Shown here one piece after another: positions 8,499-16,441 of a stretch of 64,000 nt of DNA. The stretch's first letter is position 1; the number at the start of each line of letters is the position of its first letter. The DNA lies in assembly GCF_038007965.1 (NCBI RefSeq), contig NZ_JBBOYD010000001.1, forward strand, positions 908,501 through 972,500. Direction: 5' to 3'. A program made the position numbers and the translations under genes. The notes below the pieces were generated by a model. That model saw only the letters and a program-made list of their open reading frames with translations. It searched no databases and had not been told where the DNA came from. This stretch comes from Niallia sp. FSL W8-0635 (GTDB taxonomy: Bacteria > Bacillota > Bacilli > Bacillales > Cytobacillaceae).

Positions 8499-8521
8499 AT
8501 GGGACAAGAAATCTGTCCCAT
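8499..8521. repeat. GGGACA-family palindrome, copy 3
   Basis: ATGGGACA (8499-8506) and TGTCCCAT (8514-8521) are exact inverted repeats, and a further GGTCCC follows to 8527. It lies directly after the stop of the minus-strand gene at 8529 and could act as that gene's terminator. Confidence 0.75.
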
Positions 8522-8528
8522 GGTCCCT

Positions 8529-8834
8529 TTAGTATCCTGGATAATAAGGATTCGAATATGGATATGGGGATGGATAAGGATAGGCATAAGGGTATGGAGC
8601 AGGTACTGGATAAGGAGCTGGTGTTGCTGCCGCGCCAAGTGCTAATCCTGTAAGAGTACCTAATGCAAACCCTCCTCCTGGATAATTTCCACCTTGATGA
8701 GACCAGTTTCCACCATGTCCCCAATTTGGATGTCCGCCTCCATGTTGATGCCAATTAGTGTGACCACCATGGCCTCCTGATGGATGACCTCCACCGCCAT
8801 GATGTGACCTCATACCTGTTTGATTAAAATTCAT
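8529..8834 (-). CDS. Gly/His-rich, Tyr-Pro repeat protein (spore-coat or surface-like)
   Basis: A 101-residue low-complexity protein. The first half is Gly-His rich (HHGGGGHPSGGHGGH), a middle hydrophobic stretch reads GFALGTLTGLALGAAA, and the tail is built from Pro-Tyr units (PYPYAYPYPSPYPY). A strong ribosome site (AAGGAAAGGGG) precedes the ATG, which supports real expression. The composition resembles exosporium or coat proteins and small metal-binding surface proteins of bacilli; no family is recognised. The His runs could bind metal (inference). A plus-strand frame over the same bases (8444-8653) is treated as its shadow. Confidence 0.65.
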   Translation of the reverse strand: MNFNQTGMRSHHGGGGHPSGGHGGHTNWHQHGGGHPNWGHGGNWSHQGGNYPGGGFALGTLTGLALGAAATPAPYPVPAPYPYAYPYPSPYPYSNPYYPGY

Positions 8835-9081
8835 TATTGTTTTGGGCCCCTTTCCTTTAAAATCTCTATATCATATGCCTATCCTATCCAAATGGATATA
8901 ATATAGTTGGTAAAAAAACAACCTCACCCGTAGTTAGGGAATGGGATATTTTCCAAATAGTATTTCAAAGTCGGTGGCACCATTTTTTTGTGACACCATT
9001 TTAAATGAAAGTTGGGGTTATGCCTTTACAAATTTGTGGTATAACAACCATGAAAACATATCTTATTTTTCAGAATTCAAT

Positions 9082-9119
9082 TGAGAATCGTTTTCAGCAA
9101 ATGGAATTTAGTGTATAAT
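9082..9119 (+). promoter_or_regulatory. promoter of the TctA/mevalonate cluster with a Fur-like dyad
   Basis: A TATAAT -10 (9114-9119) with TTTTCA 17 bp upstream (9091-9096) forms a plausible sigma-A promoter. The 7-1-7 sequence TGAGAAT-C-GTTTTCA (9082-9096) overlaps the -35 and matches the Fur box pattern TGATAATNATTATCA at 11 of 14 defined positions. Iron control of the cluster is only a possibility. The rest of 8835-9186 holds a TGGCACC/TGACACC repeat fragment near 8974-8999 and no gene. Confidence 0.45.
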
Positions 9120-9186
9120 CTTCGTGGGGAAGCGGAACCTAACAGTATGCTCATTTCTGCTCATTAAATACAAGGAGTTTGATTAT

Positions 9187-9432
9187 ATGGATAATAAACA
9201 TAATCAAGATACAAACGATAATATTGAAGTCTGGGAGGATCTTGTTCAAATAAAGGATTTGGTTATGGCACTAGTTATTTGTAGTATAACGACTATGGGT
9301 GCCTATTTTATCGCGCCAAATGAAGCGCCAAAGCCATTGTTTTTTGGCCTTGCTGGTGCACTTATTGGGTTTATCATTTGCAGTTTTATTATTAAGCCAA
9401 AAAGAAACTTTAAGGGAACAGGAGATAAATAA
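9187..9432 (+). CDS. small two-span membrane protein coupled to the TctA-like permease
   Basis: I start at ATG 9187, preceded by AAGGAG, rather than at upstream codons. The 81-residue product has an acidic cytoplasmic-type lead, two hydrophobic helices (about 25-43 and 50-68) and a basic tail. Its stop codon TAA shares one base with the ATG of the permease, so the two are translated together. By position it may be the small subunit of the transporter, analogous to TctB, although it is shorter than typical TctB and no sequence family is recognised. Confidence 0.7.
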   Translation: MDNKHNQDTNDNIEVWEDLVQIKDLVMALVICSITTMGAYFIAPNEAPKPLFFGLAGALIGFIICSFIIKPKRNFKGTGDK

Positions 9433-10781
9433 TGGACATCGTATTAATTATAGAGATGATTGCTGCTGCCGTATTAGCAGCTGTTTTATATACAATAATC
9501 GGTGTTGCACCAGGGACAGATGAAACGGCTGTTTTAGCACCGGTGACGTTAGCGATCGTATTGGCAGGGGTAGAGCCAATTGTAGTTTTAACCTTCTTTA
9601 TTTCTGCGATTGTGGCCAATAAAGTAACAGATTCGATTCCGGTTGCTCTCGCTGGTATTCCTGGCGGGGTGATGGCGACTCCGATGGTGGAGCATGCACT
9701 CGTGTTAAAAAAACATGGCATGCCTGATATCAGTATTCGCAAAATGGCATCCGGTTCTGTCATCGGGACGCTCGTTTCGGTTCCCGTAAGTTTACTGATG
9801 GCACAAGCTTTAATCCCATTTTCTGATGTCATCAAAGAATACGCAAATCCTCTCTTTTTCATTGGTGCCGTTTTACTTGCATTAATGACAAAAAATAAGT
9901 TGTTAGCCCTTGTATCGATTCTTCCATTTGCTCTATTAATTGAAGGCTTGCGCTATCTTTATTGGGGAATTGGCGTTGTACCAGAGGAAACGAATGTCTT
10001 CACTTCTTTCTTCTTAGGAATCACAATCGGTCCCGTCATTCTGACCTTGTTTGAACTTTTACATAAAGAAAAACGAGATAGTATGCCAAGATTTCCGAAG
10101 AAAACGATTGATTTTGCGCAAACGAATCCCGTTAAAGGATTCCCAAGTCCCTTTAAACTATTGACTAAACAGGAAACTGGATCGAGTATGCTTGCTAGTT
10201 TTATTGGCTCGATTACCTTTATTATGAGCCCTGTTGGCATGACTATTTTCCTTGGAGAACTTTTTTCAAGCAGGGTCAAAGATCCGGTGAAAAAGGCTTC
10301 TGTAGCTATCGCGTCTATGGAGGGGCTGACTAATGCTACCTATATTTCTGGAACCTTGATTCCGTTAATTGCACTCGGTATCCCATTGTCTCCAATGGCG
10401 ATTGGTCCAGCAAATGCACTTTTTAATGCACCGCCAGTGTTTACAACAGAGCATAATCTGCATCACCTCTTATCGAATGCAGACTTTGTCTGGGCAACTC
10501 TCATTGGTGCAACGATTGCCCTTGCGATCACGTATTTTGTTACCGTAAAATATGCCCACAAAATCTGTGCTTTTGTGTTCCGGTGGGTTCCCCACGAAGC
10601 AATCCTAGGACTATTTTTTGGACTTGTGCTATTATTAGCTTTTATGGACGCTGGTTTTATCAATATTATCGGTGTTCTAGTCATTGGGTTATTTGCTGGT
10701 ATGCTTCATCGATGGGGCGTGAATTATGGCGTACAGTTTATGATCCTTTATTCAGCGCCATGGATTATTACTTGGTTTTAA
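9432..10781 (+). CDS. TctA-family (tripartite tricarboxylate transporter-like) membrane permease
   Basis: A 449-residue polytopic protein with about ten hydrophobic segments. Glycine/proline-rich loops typical of TctA are visible: GVAPGTDETAVLAPVTLA early on, SIPVALAGIPGGVMATPM, and IPLIALGIPLSPMAIGP in the second half. TctA proteins import carboxylates, usually with a binding protein and TctB; neither is nearby apart from the 81-residue neighbour. It is followed after 63 bp by mevalonate kinase in the same direction. Since mevalonate is a monocarboxylate, import of mevalonate is an attractive inference. A 14-bp palindrome (TTCATCTAGATGAA, 10799-10812) separates the two genes. Confidence 0.75.
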   Translation: MDIVLIIEMIAAAVLAAVLYTIIGVAPGTDETAVLAPVTLAIVLAGVEPIVVLTFFISAIVANKVTDSIPVALAGIPGGVMATPMVEHALVLKKHGMPDISIRKMASGSVIGTLVSVPVSLLMAQALIPFSDVIKEYANPLFFIGAVLLALMTKNKLLALVSILPFALLIEGLRYLYWGIGVVPEETNVFTSFFLGITIGPVILTLFELLHKEKRDSMPRFPKKTIDFAQTNPVKGFPSPFKLLTKQETGSSMLASFIGSITFIMSPVGMTIFLGELFSSRVKDPVKKASVAIASMEGLTNATYISGTLIPLIALGIPLSPMAIGPANALFNAPPVFTTEHNLHHLLSNADFVWATLIGATIALAITYFVTVKYAHKICAFVFRWVPHEAILGLFFGLVLLLAFMDAGFINIIGVLVIGLFAGMLHRWGVNYGVQFMILYSAPWIITWF

Positions 10782-10844
10782 AAATTAGACAAGAGATATT
10801 CATCTAGATGAACATCCAATTTTTCTATGAAAGTGGGGATATCG

Positions 10845-11795
10845 ATGCTTGAAACTCCACAAAAAGTTGCGGTAGGCCGAGCACATAGTAAATTGATTTT
10901 AATTGGAGAACACTCGGTTGTTTACGGACAACCAGCAATTGCTTTTCCATTTAAACAAATAGAAGTAAAAGTAACAGTGAAAAATATCGGGGGAAATGCG
11001 ATACAAATCGAAAGCCCTTTTTATCAAGGACCGATAGAACAGATTCCTGAAAAGATGGAGGGAATTGGTGATTGTGTCATCCAAACATTAAAGGTTCTTG
11101 AGCAACGTTCTTCAGGATTAAAAATTCAAATTGCATCCTCGATTCCAATTGGACGGGGATTAGGTTCAAGTGCAGCGATTGCGATTGCACTTGTTCGCGG
11201 TCTTTTTGCCTTTTTTAATCAAAAGCCCAAGCATAGTCAACTGATGACATTGGTGGAGCGTGCGGAAAAATTTGCTCACGGAACGCCAAGTGGAATTGAT
11301 ATGATGGCGGCATCTAGCGCCAATCCAATTTGGTTTCAAAAACAACAAGAGGTTGAAAGTGTGAAAATAGGTGCTCCCTTTCATTTGGTCGTAGCAGATA
11401 GCGGCAGGGTTGGCGATACTTATTCAGCAGTTAAATCGATTCGTGATAAGTACGAAATGAAACCAGAAAAAATCGAGGAATCCATTACACTACTTGGCAA
11501 ATGGACGGAAGAGGTTCGTTTAGGACTAGCAGTTGGTGATTATCAAAAGGTTGGCGAAAAATTAAACCTAGCACACCATCATTTAGCCTTGTTAGGTGTC
11601 AGTGATGAAGGATTAGATCATCTCGTCGATACGGCTCGAACTTCTGGAGCAATAGGCGCGAAATTAACAGGTGGTGGCCGTGGTGGTTGTATTTTGGCAC
11701 TAGTAGAAAATGAGACTATCGGCAAAAAGGTTGCGGATGCCTTGATACAAGCTGGTGCTGCTCAAACATGGCGGTACACGATAGCTAAATGCTAA
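10845..11795 (+). CDS. mvaK1: mevalonate kinase
   Basis: The start at ATG 10845 is chosen because GTGGGG lies 6 bp upstream; ATG 10827 has none. The 316-residue product is a GHMP kinase with KLILIGEHSVVYGQPAIA at the N-terminus, the phosphate-binding loop PIGRGLGSSAA (about 101-111), SGIDMMAASS, and the C-terminal KLTGGGRGGC. These match mevalonate kinase (ATP-dependent phosphorylation of mevalonate to 5-phosphomevalonate, cytosolic). It is the first of four consecutive mevalonate-pathway genes. Confidence 0.92.
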   Translation: MLETPQKVAVGRAHSKLILIGEHSVVYGQPAIAFPFKQIEVKVTVKNIGGNAIQIESPFYQGPIEQIPEKMEGIGDCVIQTLKVLEQRSSGLKIQIASSIPIGRGLGSSAAIAIALVRGLFAFFNQKPKHSQLMTLVERAEKFAHGTPSGIDMMAASSANPIWFQKQQEVESVKIGAPFHLVVADSGRVGDTYSAVKSIRDKYEMKPEKIEESITLLGKWTEEVRLGLAVGDYQKVGEKLNLAHHHLALLGVSDEGLDHLVDTARTSGAIGAKLTGGGRGGCILALVENETIGKKVADALIQAGAAQTWRYTIAKC

Positions 11796-11818
11796 TTATA
11801 AAATGAGGAGTGTGGTTA

Positions 11819-12799
11819 ATGGAAGCGATCGCTCGAGCTCACACGAATATTGCATTAATAAAATATTGGGGAAAACGTGATTCCAAATTGTTTTTACCCA
11901 TGAACAGTAGTTTATCCATTACATTGGATCATTTTTATACAGAAACAAAGGTACAGTTTTCTGATCAGTTTGAGAAGGATTCCCTCGTATTAGATGGAAA
12001 TCAAGTTTCAGAGCATGAGCTAGTAAAAATAACAGCGTTTCTAAATCATGTACGTAATCTTGCAGGTACCAATACCTTTGCAAAGGTGACATCGGTGAAT
12101 CATGTGCCAACAGCTGCTGGATTTGCTTCTTCGGCTTCTGGATATGCGGCATTAGCAGCAGCAGCAAGCAAAGCATTACAATTAGATTTAACAGGTACAG
12201 AGCTTTCTGCTTTAGCTCGTCAAGGTTCTGGTTCTGCTTCTCGCTCTATTTTTGGAGGATTTGTTGAATGGCAAAAAGGAGAGAAAACGGACGGAACGGA
12301 TTCGTTTGCGACACAAATCATAGACGAAAAAGCGTGGGATGTGAGTGTTCTATCTGTTGTGGTGGAAGCTGGTCCTAAGTCTGTTTCGAGCAGAGATGGT
12401 ATGCAACGGACAGTAGATACATCGCCATTCTATGATGGCTGGTTAGCTACTATCGAAGAGGATTTAATACAGATTAAGGAAGCAATTAGCACTCGTGACT
12501 TTACGAAGCTAGGGGAAACTGCTGAAGCGAATGCCATGAAAATGCACGCTACGATGCTAGGAGCAAAGCCACCATTTTTATATTGGCAAAGTGCAACATT
12601 TGACGTTATGCAAAAGGTCATGGAATTGCGCCAACATGGCTTAGAAGCTTATTTCACCATTGATGCAGGTCCAAATGTAAAAGTGCTTTGTGAACCTAAG
12701 AATGAACAGATGATAAAAGATAAGCTAGCTGATTTACCTTCTGTTCGTGATGTGATTGTATGTCATCCAGGACCTGGGATTCAGTATTTATCTGAATAG
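11819..12799 (+). CDS. mvaD: diphosphomevalonate decarboxylase
   Basis: ATG 11819 follows GAGGAG with an 8-bp gap; an upstream in-frame ATG at 11810 overlaps the ribosome site. The 326-residue enzyme shows NIALIKYWGKRD (10-21), the ATP loop PTAAGFASSASGYAAL (about 97-112) and RQGSGSASRSIFGGFVEW, all hallmarks of the decarboxylase that converts 5-diphosphomevalonate to isopentenyl diphosphate using ATP. It lies 23 bp behind mvaK1 and 60 bp before mvaK2. Confidence 0.95.
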   Translation: MEAIARAHTNIALIKYWGKRDSKLFLPMNSSLSITLDHFYTETKVQFSDQFEKDSLVLDGNQVSEHELVKITAFLNHVRNLAGTNTFAKVTSVNHVPTAAGFASSASGYAALAAAASKALQLDLTGTELSALARQGSGSASRSIFGGFVEWQKGEKTDGTDSFATQIIDEKAWDVSVLSVVVEAGPKSVSSRDGMQRTVDTSPFYDGWLATIEEDLIQIKEAISTRDFTKLGETAEANAMKMHATMLGAKPPFLYWQSATFDVMQKVMELRQHGLEAYFTIDAGPNVKVLCEPKNEQMIKDKLADLPSVRDVIVCHPGPGIQYLSE

Positions 12800-12859
12800 A
12801 ATGGATAATAGCAAAAAAGATAACTGTTTAAATTAGCACTTTAAAGGGAGTGAGTCTGG

Positions 12860-13936
12860 ATGCACGAAATCAAAGTTCCAGGGAAACTTTTTATTGCTGG
12901 GGAATACGCCGTATTGGAACCAGGCTATCCAGCAATTGTGGTAGCAGTTGATAGGTATATTACAGCGAGAGTGGCAACTAGTGAACGACAGACTCTTTCT
13001 TTGCCACAGTTAGGTCTTCCTAATGTCGCTTGTCGGTTTGAACAAGGGCAAGTCGTTTTTGAAGAGACAGATGCAAGATTGGATTTTATAAAAAATACAT
13101 CTGATGTGGTCCATCAATATTTACGTGAAAGGTCGATTGAAACCAAGCCTTTTTCCCTCACGATAACGAGTGAATTGGATGATGCAGATTCTGGCCGAAA
13201 ATACGGATTGGGTTCAAGTGCAGCAGTAGTTGTCGCCGTTGTAACCTCTATTTTAAAGTTATATAGAGATTGCTTGTCTGTTTCTAAAACCCTTATTTTT
13301 AAACTTGCTGCAATTGCTCATTATCAGACACAGGGGAGCGGTTCCTGTGCAGATGTGGCAGCATCGACCTATGGCGGTTGGCTCCACTATACAGCGTTTA
13401 AAGCGAGCTGGTTAAAAGAAAAGATTATGGAGCAAGGATCTATTTCTCCATTGTTGGAAGAGACATGGCCATATTTACAGATCGAGCAGCTAGAAGCCCC
13501 TGAGGAATTAGTACTTGCTGTTGGCTGGACAGGTAGTTCTGCCAAAACAGCTTCTTTGATAAAAAAGATCGAGCCGCTTAAAAATCAAAATTCCACTATT
13601 TATGGAGAATTCTTACGTAAAAGCCGTGATGCCGTTTCTACTATGGTTGAAGGCTTTAAACATAATAAAATGGAGTTAGTGATGGCAAGCTTATCCGCTA
13701 ATCGGTCGGCATTGTTAGAGTTAAGTCAAGAGACTGGTGGAGCAATTGAAACGATTCATTTAGAAAAACTAATTGCAATTGCTAATCATAACGGAGCCGG
13801 TAAATCGTCTGGAGCAGGTGGCGGCGATTGTGGAATTGCTTTTACAAGTACAGACAAACTTGAACAATTACATAAAGAATGGCAGGAGGCTGGTGTCGTT
13901 CCTTTAGATATCCACCCTGCAACCAAATATAATTAG
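12860..13936 (+). CDS. mvaK2: phosphomevalonate kinase
   Basis: A 358-residue GHMP kinase with an N-terminal PGKLFIAGEYAVLEPGYPAI, ATP loop KYGLGSSAAVVVAVV (about 110-124), QGSGSCADVAASTYGGW and a C-terminal GAGKSSGAGGGDCGIAF. These identify the firmicute-type phosphomevalonate kinase, which makes 5-diphosphomevalonate. The RBS AAAGGGAG precedes the ATG. The gene order K1-D-K2 is the one familiar from staphylococci and lactic acid bacteria. Confidence 0.95.
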   Translation: MHEIKVPGKLFIAGEYAVLEPGYPAIVVAVDRYITARVATSERQTLSLPQLGLPNVACRFEQGQVVFEETDARLDFIKNTSDVVHQYLRERSIETKPFSLTITSELDDADSGRKYGLGSSAAVVVAVVTSILKLYRDCLSVSKTLIFKLAAIAHYQTQGSGSCADVAASTYGGWLHYTAFKASWLKEKIMEQGSISPLLEETWPYLQIEQLEAPEELVLAVGWTGSSAKTASLIKKIEPLKNQNSTIYGEFLRKSRDAVSTMVEGFKHNKMELVMASLSANRSALLELSQETGGAIETIHLEKLIAIANHNGAGKSSGAGGGDCGIAFTSTDKLEQLHKEWQEAGVVPLDIHPATKYN

Positions 13937-13951
13937 ACTGGAGTTTGTAGA

Positions 13952-14971
13952 ATGACTGATTCAATTGACAAAAGAAAAGCCCAGCACATTGAGTTGGTTT
14001 TAAATGAGAAAGTAACAGGTGATAACATAACGACTGGTCTTGAAAAGTATCGTTTTTTACATAATGCCTTGCCTGAAATTGATTTTGACGAAATTACATT
14101 AGACACAACGTTTCTAGGTAAAAAGATGAAGACGCCTTTCTTGGTAAGCTCGATGACTGGTGGAGCTGCAATGGCGGAGACGATTAATCGAAACCTTGCC
14201 ATTGCTGCAGAGGAACGAGGTTGGGCATTTGCCTTAGGTTCCACAAGAGCGCTCATCGAAAATGAAAAATATCGAGAATCCTTTCAAATTCGAAAATATG
14301 CACCAACCATCCCAATCATCGCCAATTTAGGTGCGGTGCAGTTTAATTATGGATTTGGAATCGACCAATGTAAACAAATTATCGAGATGACAGAAGCAGA
14401 TATGCTCGTTCTCCATTTGAATAGTATTCAAGAAATTATTCAACAAGAAGGAGATCGTAATTTTAAAGATCTGTTAGGGAAAATCGAGCAAGTATGTACA
14501 CAGCTAGATATTCCCGTTGGAGCAAAAGAGGTAGGCTTTGGAATCGATGGGACCATCGCCAAAAAATTGACCGACGTTGGAATCTCCTTTATCGATGTCG
14601 CAGGTGCAGGCGGTACATCATGGAGCCAAGTGGAAAAGCTGCGCTCCAAAGAGAAAATTAAGAAAATAGCAGCCGAAGCTTTTACTAGCTGGGGGATTCC
14701 AACTGCTGAATGTATTGTTTCCGTTAACGAAGCGATTGACAAACCAATCATCGCCAGTGGTGGAATCAAAAATGGAATGGATGCTGCTAAGGCTATCGCG
14801 CTTGGATCAGATATGGTTGGTTTCGCCCGTTCCATTCTAAAAGAAGCGACAGAATCACCAGAAGACCTGATAGAGGTTTTTGAAATCAGAGAGCTAGAAC
14901 TGCAGATGGCTATGTTTGGAATTGGTGCGGCAACTATTGAAGAATTGAAGGGAACAGATAGGATTAAGTAG
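13952..14971 (+). CDS. fni: type 2 isopentenyl-diphosphate delta-isomerase (FMN-dependent)
   Basis: A 339-residue TIM-barrel flavoenzyme. It has RKAQHIELVLNE at the start, the FMN-contact loop SSMTGGA, the LGSTRALIE segment, NLGAVQ, and phosphate-binding glycines at IASGGIKNGMDAAKAIALG. It interconverts isopentenyl and dimethylallyl diphosphate. It starts 15 bp after mvaK2, so it completes the cluster that turns mevalonate into both C5 units. Type 2 isomerase usually accompanies the mevalonate pathway in Gram-positive bacteria. Confidence 0.95.
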   Translation: MTDSIDKRKAQHIELVLNEKVTGDNITTGLEKYRFLHNALPEIDFDEITLDTTFLGKKMKTPFLVSSMTGGAAMAETINRNLAIAAEERGWAFALGSTRALIENEKYRESFQIRKYAPTIPIIANLGAVQFNYGFGIDQCKQIIEMTEADMLVLHLNSIQEIIQQEGDRNFKDLLGKIEQVCTQLDIPVGAKEVGFGIDGTIAKKLTDVGISFIDVAGAGGTSWSQVEKLRSKEKIKKIAAEAFTSWGIPTAECIVSVNEAIDKPIIASGGIKNGMDAAKAIALGSDMVGFARSILKEATESPEDLIEVFEIRELELQMAMFGIGAATIEELKGTDRIK

Positions 14972-15005
14972 GGAAGCAGAGGGACGGTTCTTTTGCTTCC
15001 TTTTT
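14972..15005 (+). terminator. probable terminator of the mevalonate cluster
   Basis: GGAAGCA (14972-14978) and TGCTTCC (14994-15000) pair exactly around a 15-nt loop containing GGGACGGTTC, followed by TTTTT. The loop resembles the GGGACA repeat family, so it may be a repeat recruited as a terminator. Confidence 0.6.
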
Positions 15006-15195
15006 GGCTGTCTTTTATACTATATTAAATGTACACTTAATACTTTTTAGCATATAGAGTAGAGGCTTAGGTCTTAGGTAAGAACCACATCTAAAGTTTT
15101 CCTATATCTAATAGAATGTTAAAATTTTCTTTAGTTTGATAAAAGGTACTGGAAAATGGTATAAGTGTAAAAGAATCAAGAAATATGTACTTATT

Positions 15196-15224
15196 AGGGA
15201 CAAGGGGTCTGTCCCCTTGTCCCT
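15196..15224. repeat. GGGACA-family palindrome, copy 4 (perfect)
   Basis: AGGGACAAGGGG (15196-15207) and CCCCTTGTCCCT (15213-15224) form a perfect 12-bp stem with a 5-nt TCTGT loop. It ends only a few bases before the GAAAGGAT ribosome site of dus, so it could affect that gene's expression. Confidence 0.85.
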
Positions 15225-15244
15225 TTGAAAGGATTTGAATAGAT

Positions 15245-16210
15245 ATGACAGAAAATTTTTGGCGTGACTTGCCTCGGCCATTTTTTGTGCTTGCACCTAT
15301 GGAAGATGTGACGGATGTTGTTTTTCGCCATGTGGTGAGTAAAGCAGGTAGACCGGATGTGTTTTTTACCGAGTTTACAAATACGGAGAGCTATTGTCAT
15401 CCAGAGGGTAAACAAAGTGTCCGTGGACGACTAACTTTTACAGAAGATGAACAGCCAATGGTTGCACATATATGGGGAGACAAGCCTGAATATTTTCGCC
15501 AAATGAGTATTGGTATGGCGGAGCTTGGATTTAAGGGGATTGACCTTAATATGGGCTGTCCTGTACCAAATGTGGCAGCTAAAGGGAAGGGCAGTGGGCT
15601 TATCCTACGTCCAGAAGTCGCTGCAGAATTAATCCAAGCGGCGAAAGCGGGAGGATTACCTGTAAGTGTGAAGACAAGACTTGGTTATACGGAAATAGAA
15701 GAGTGGCGCGATTGGTTAGCACATATATTGGAACAAGATATCGCCAATCTTTCTATTCATTTACGTACAAGAAAAGAAATGAGCCAAGTGGATGCCCATT
15801 GGGAGCTAATTCCAGAAATCAAGAAGCTGCGTGATCGTATCGCACCAAATACCCTTTTGACAATCAATGGGGATATTCCTGACCGTCAAACTGGCTTGAA
15901 GCTAGCTGAACAATATGGTGTTGACGGGATTATGATTGGTCGTGGAATTTTCAAAAATCCATTTGCCTTTGAAAAAGAACCGAGAGAGCATAGCAGTAAG
16001 GAATATTTGGATCTCTTAAGATTGCAGCTGGATCTCCATGATAAATATTCAAGTGAATTAGAACCCCGTCCATTCCAAGCTCTTCATCGCTTTTTTAAGA
16101 TATATGTAAAAGGATTTAGAGGGGCGAGTGAATTGAGAAATCAATTGATGAGCACCAAGTCGACGGATGAAGTGCGTGCGATGCTTGATGGATTTGAGAT
16201 TGTTGAGTGA
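15245..16210 (+). CDS. dus: tRNA-dihydrouridine synthase
   Basis: A 321-residue FMN-dependent enzyme that reduces uridine to dihydrouridine in tRNA D-loops. The N-terminal [20 protein letters not shown] and [20 protein letters not shown] carry the FMN-binding strand and the catalytic Cys (in GCPV), followed by [18 protein letters not shown] and [10 protein letters not shown]. Bacilli usually carry two or three dus paralogues; which one this is cannot be told. It stands alone between a palindrome and a terminator. Confidence 0.92.
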   Translation: MTENFWRDLPRPFFVLAPMEDVTDVVFRHVVSKAGRPDVFFTEFTNTESYCHPEGKQSVRGRLTFTEDEQPMVAHIWGDKPEYFRQMSIGMAELGFKGIDLNMGCPVPNVAAKGKGSGLILRPEVAAELIQAAKAGGLPVSVKTRLGYTEIEEWRDWLAHILEQDIANLSIHLRTRKEMSQVDAHWELIPEIKKLRDRIAPNTLLTINGDIPDRQTGLKLAEQYGVDGIMIGRGIFKNPFAFEKEPREHSSKEYLDLLRLQLDLHDKYSSELEPRPFQALHRFFKIYVKGFRGASELRNQLMSTKSTDEVRAMLDGFEIVE

Positions 16211-16263
16211 GATTAGGGGATAGTAGACTAAAGCGATTCTCCAAATATATAGGCTAATATTAA

Positions 16264-16306
16264 ATGGGTATGTGTGTTTTGTATAAAACTCACACACCCA
16301 TTTTTT
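16264..16306 (+). terminator. intrinsic terminator after dus
   Basis: TGGGTATGTGTGTTTT faces AAAACTCACACACCCA with minor mismatches, then six T residues. It separates dus from the Wadjet operon. Confidence 0.7.
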
Positions 16307-16441
16307 GCATTGCCTGAAACTTGTAAGTCAGCGTTTCTAAAAATATTAATAGTCCATATTACATAAATTGTTAATTCTTTAATAGAAAGTAAATCCTAGC
16401 TCTATGATAAAATAAAAGTACCGATAGAGGGGGACTAAAGC

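Noticed and set aside
8444..8653. 69-codon plus-strand frame
   Set aside because: It lies mainly opposite the Gly/His-rich gene, overlaps the palindrome at 8499, and its codons mirror the repeated sequence of the minus-strand gene.
10799..10812. Palindrome TTCATCTAGATGAA between the TctA-like gene and mevalonate kinase
   Set aside because: Too short and lacking an immediate T-run; I do not count it as a terminator splitting the cluster.
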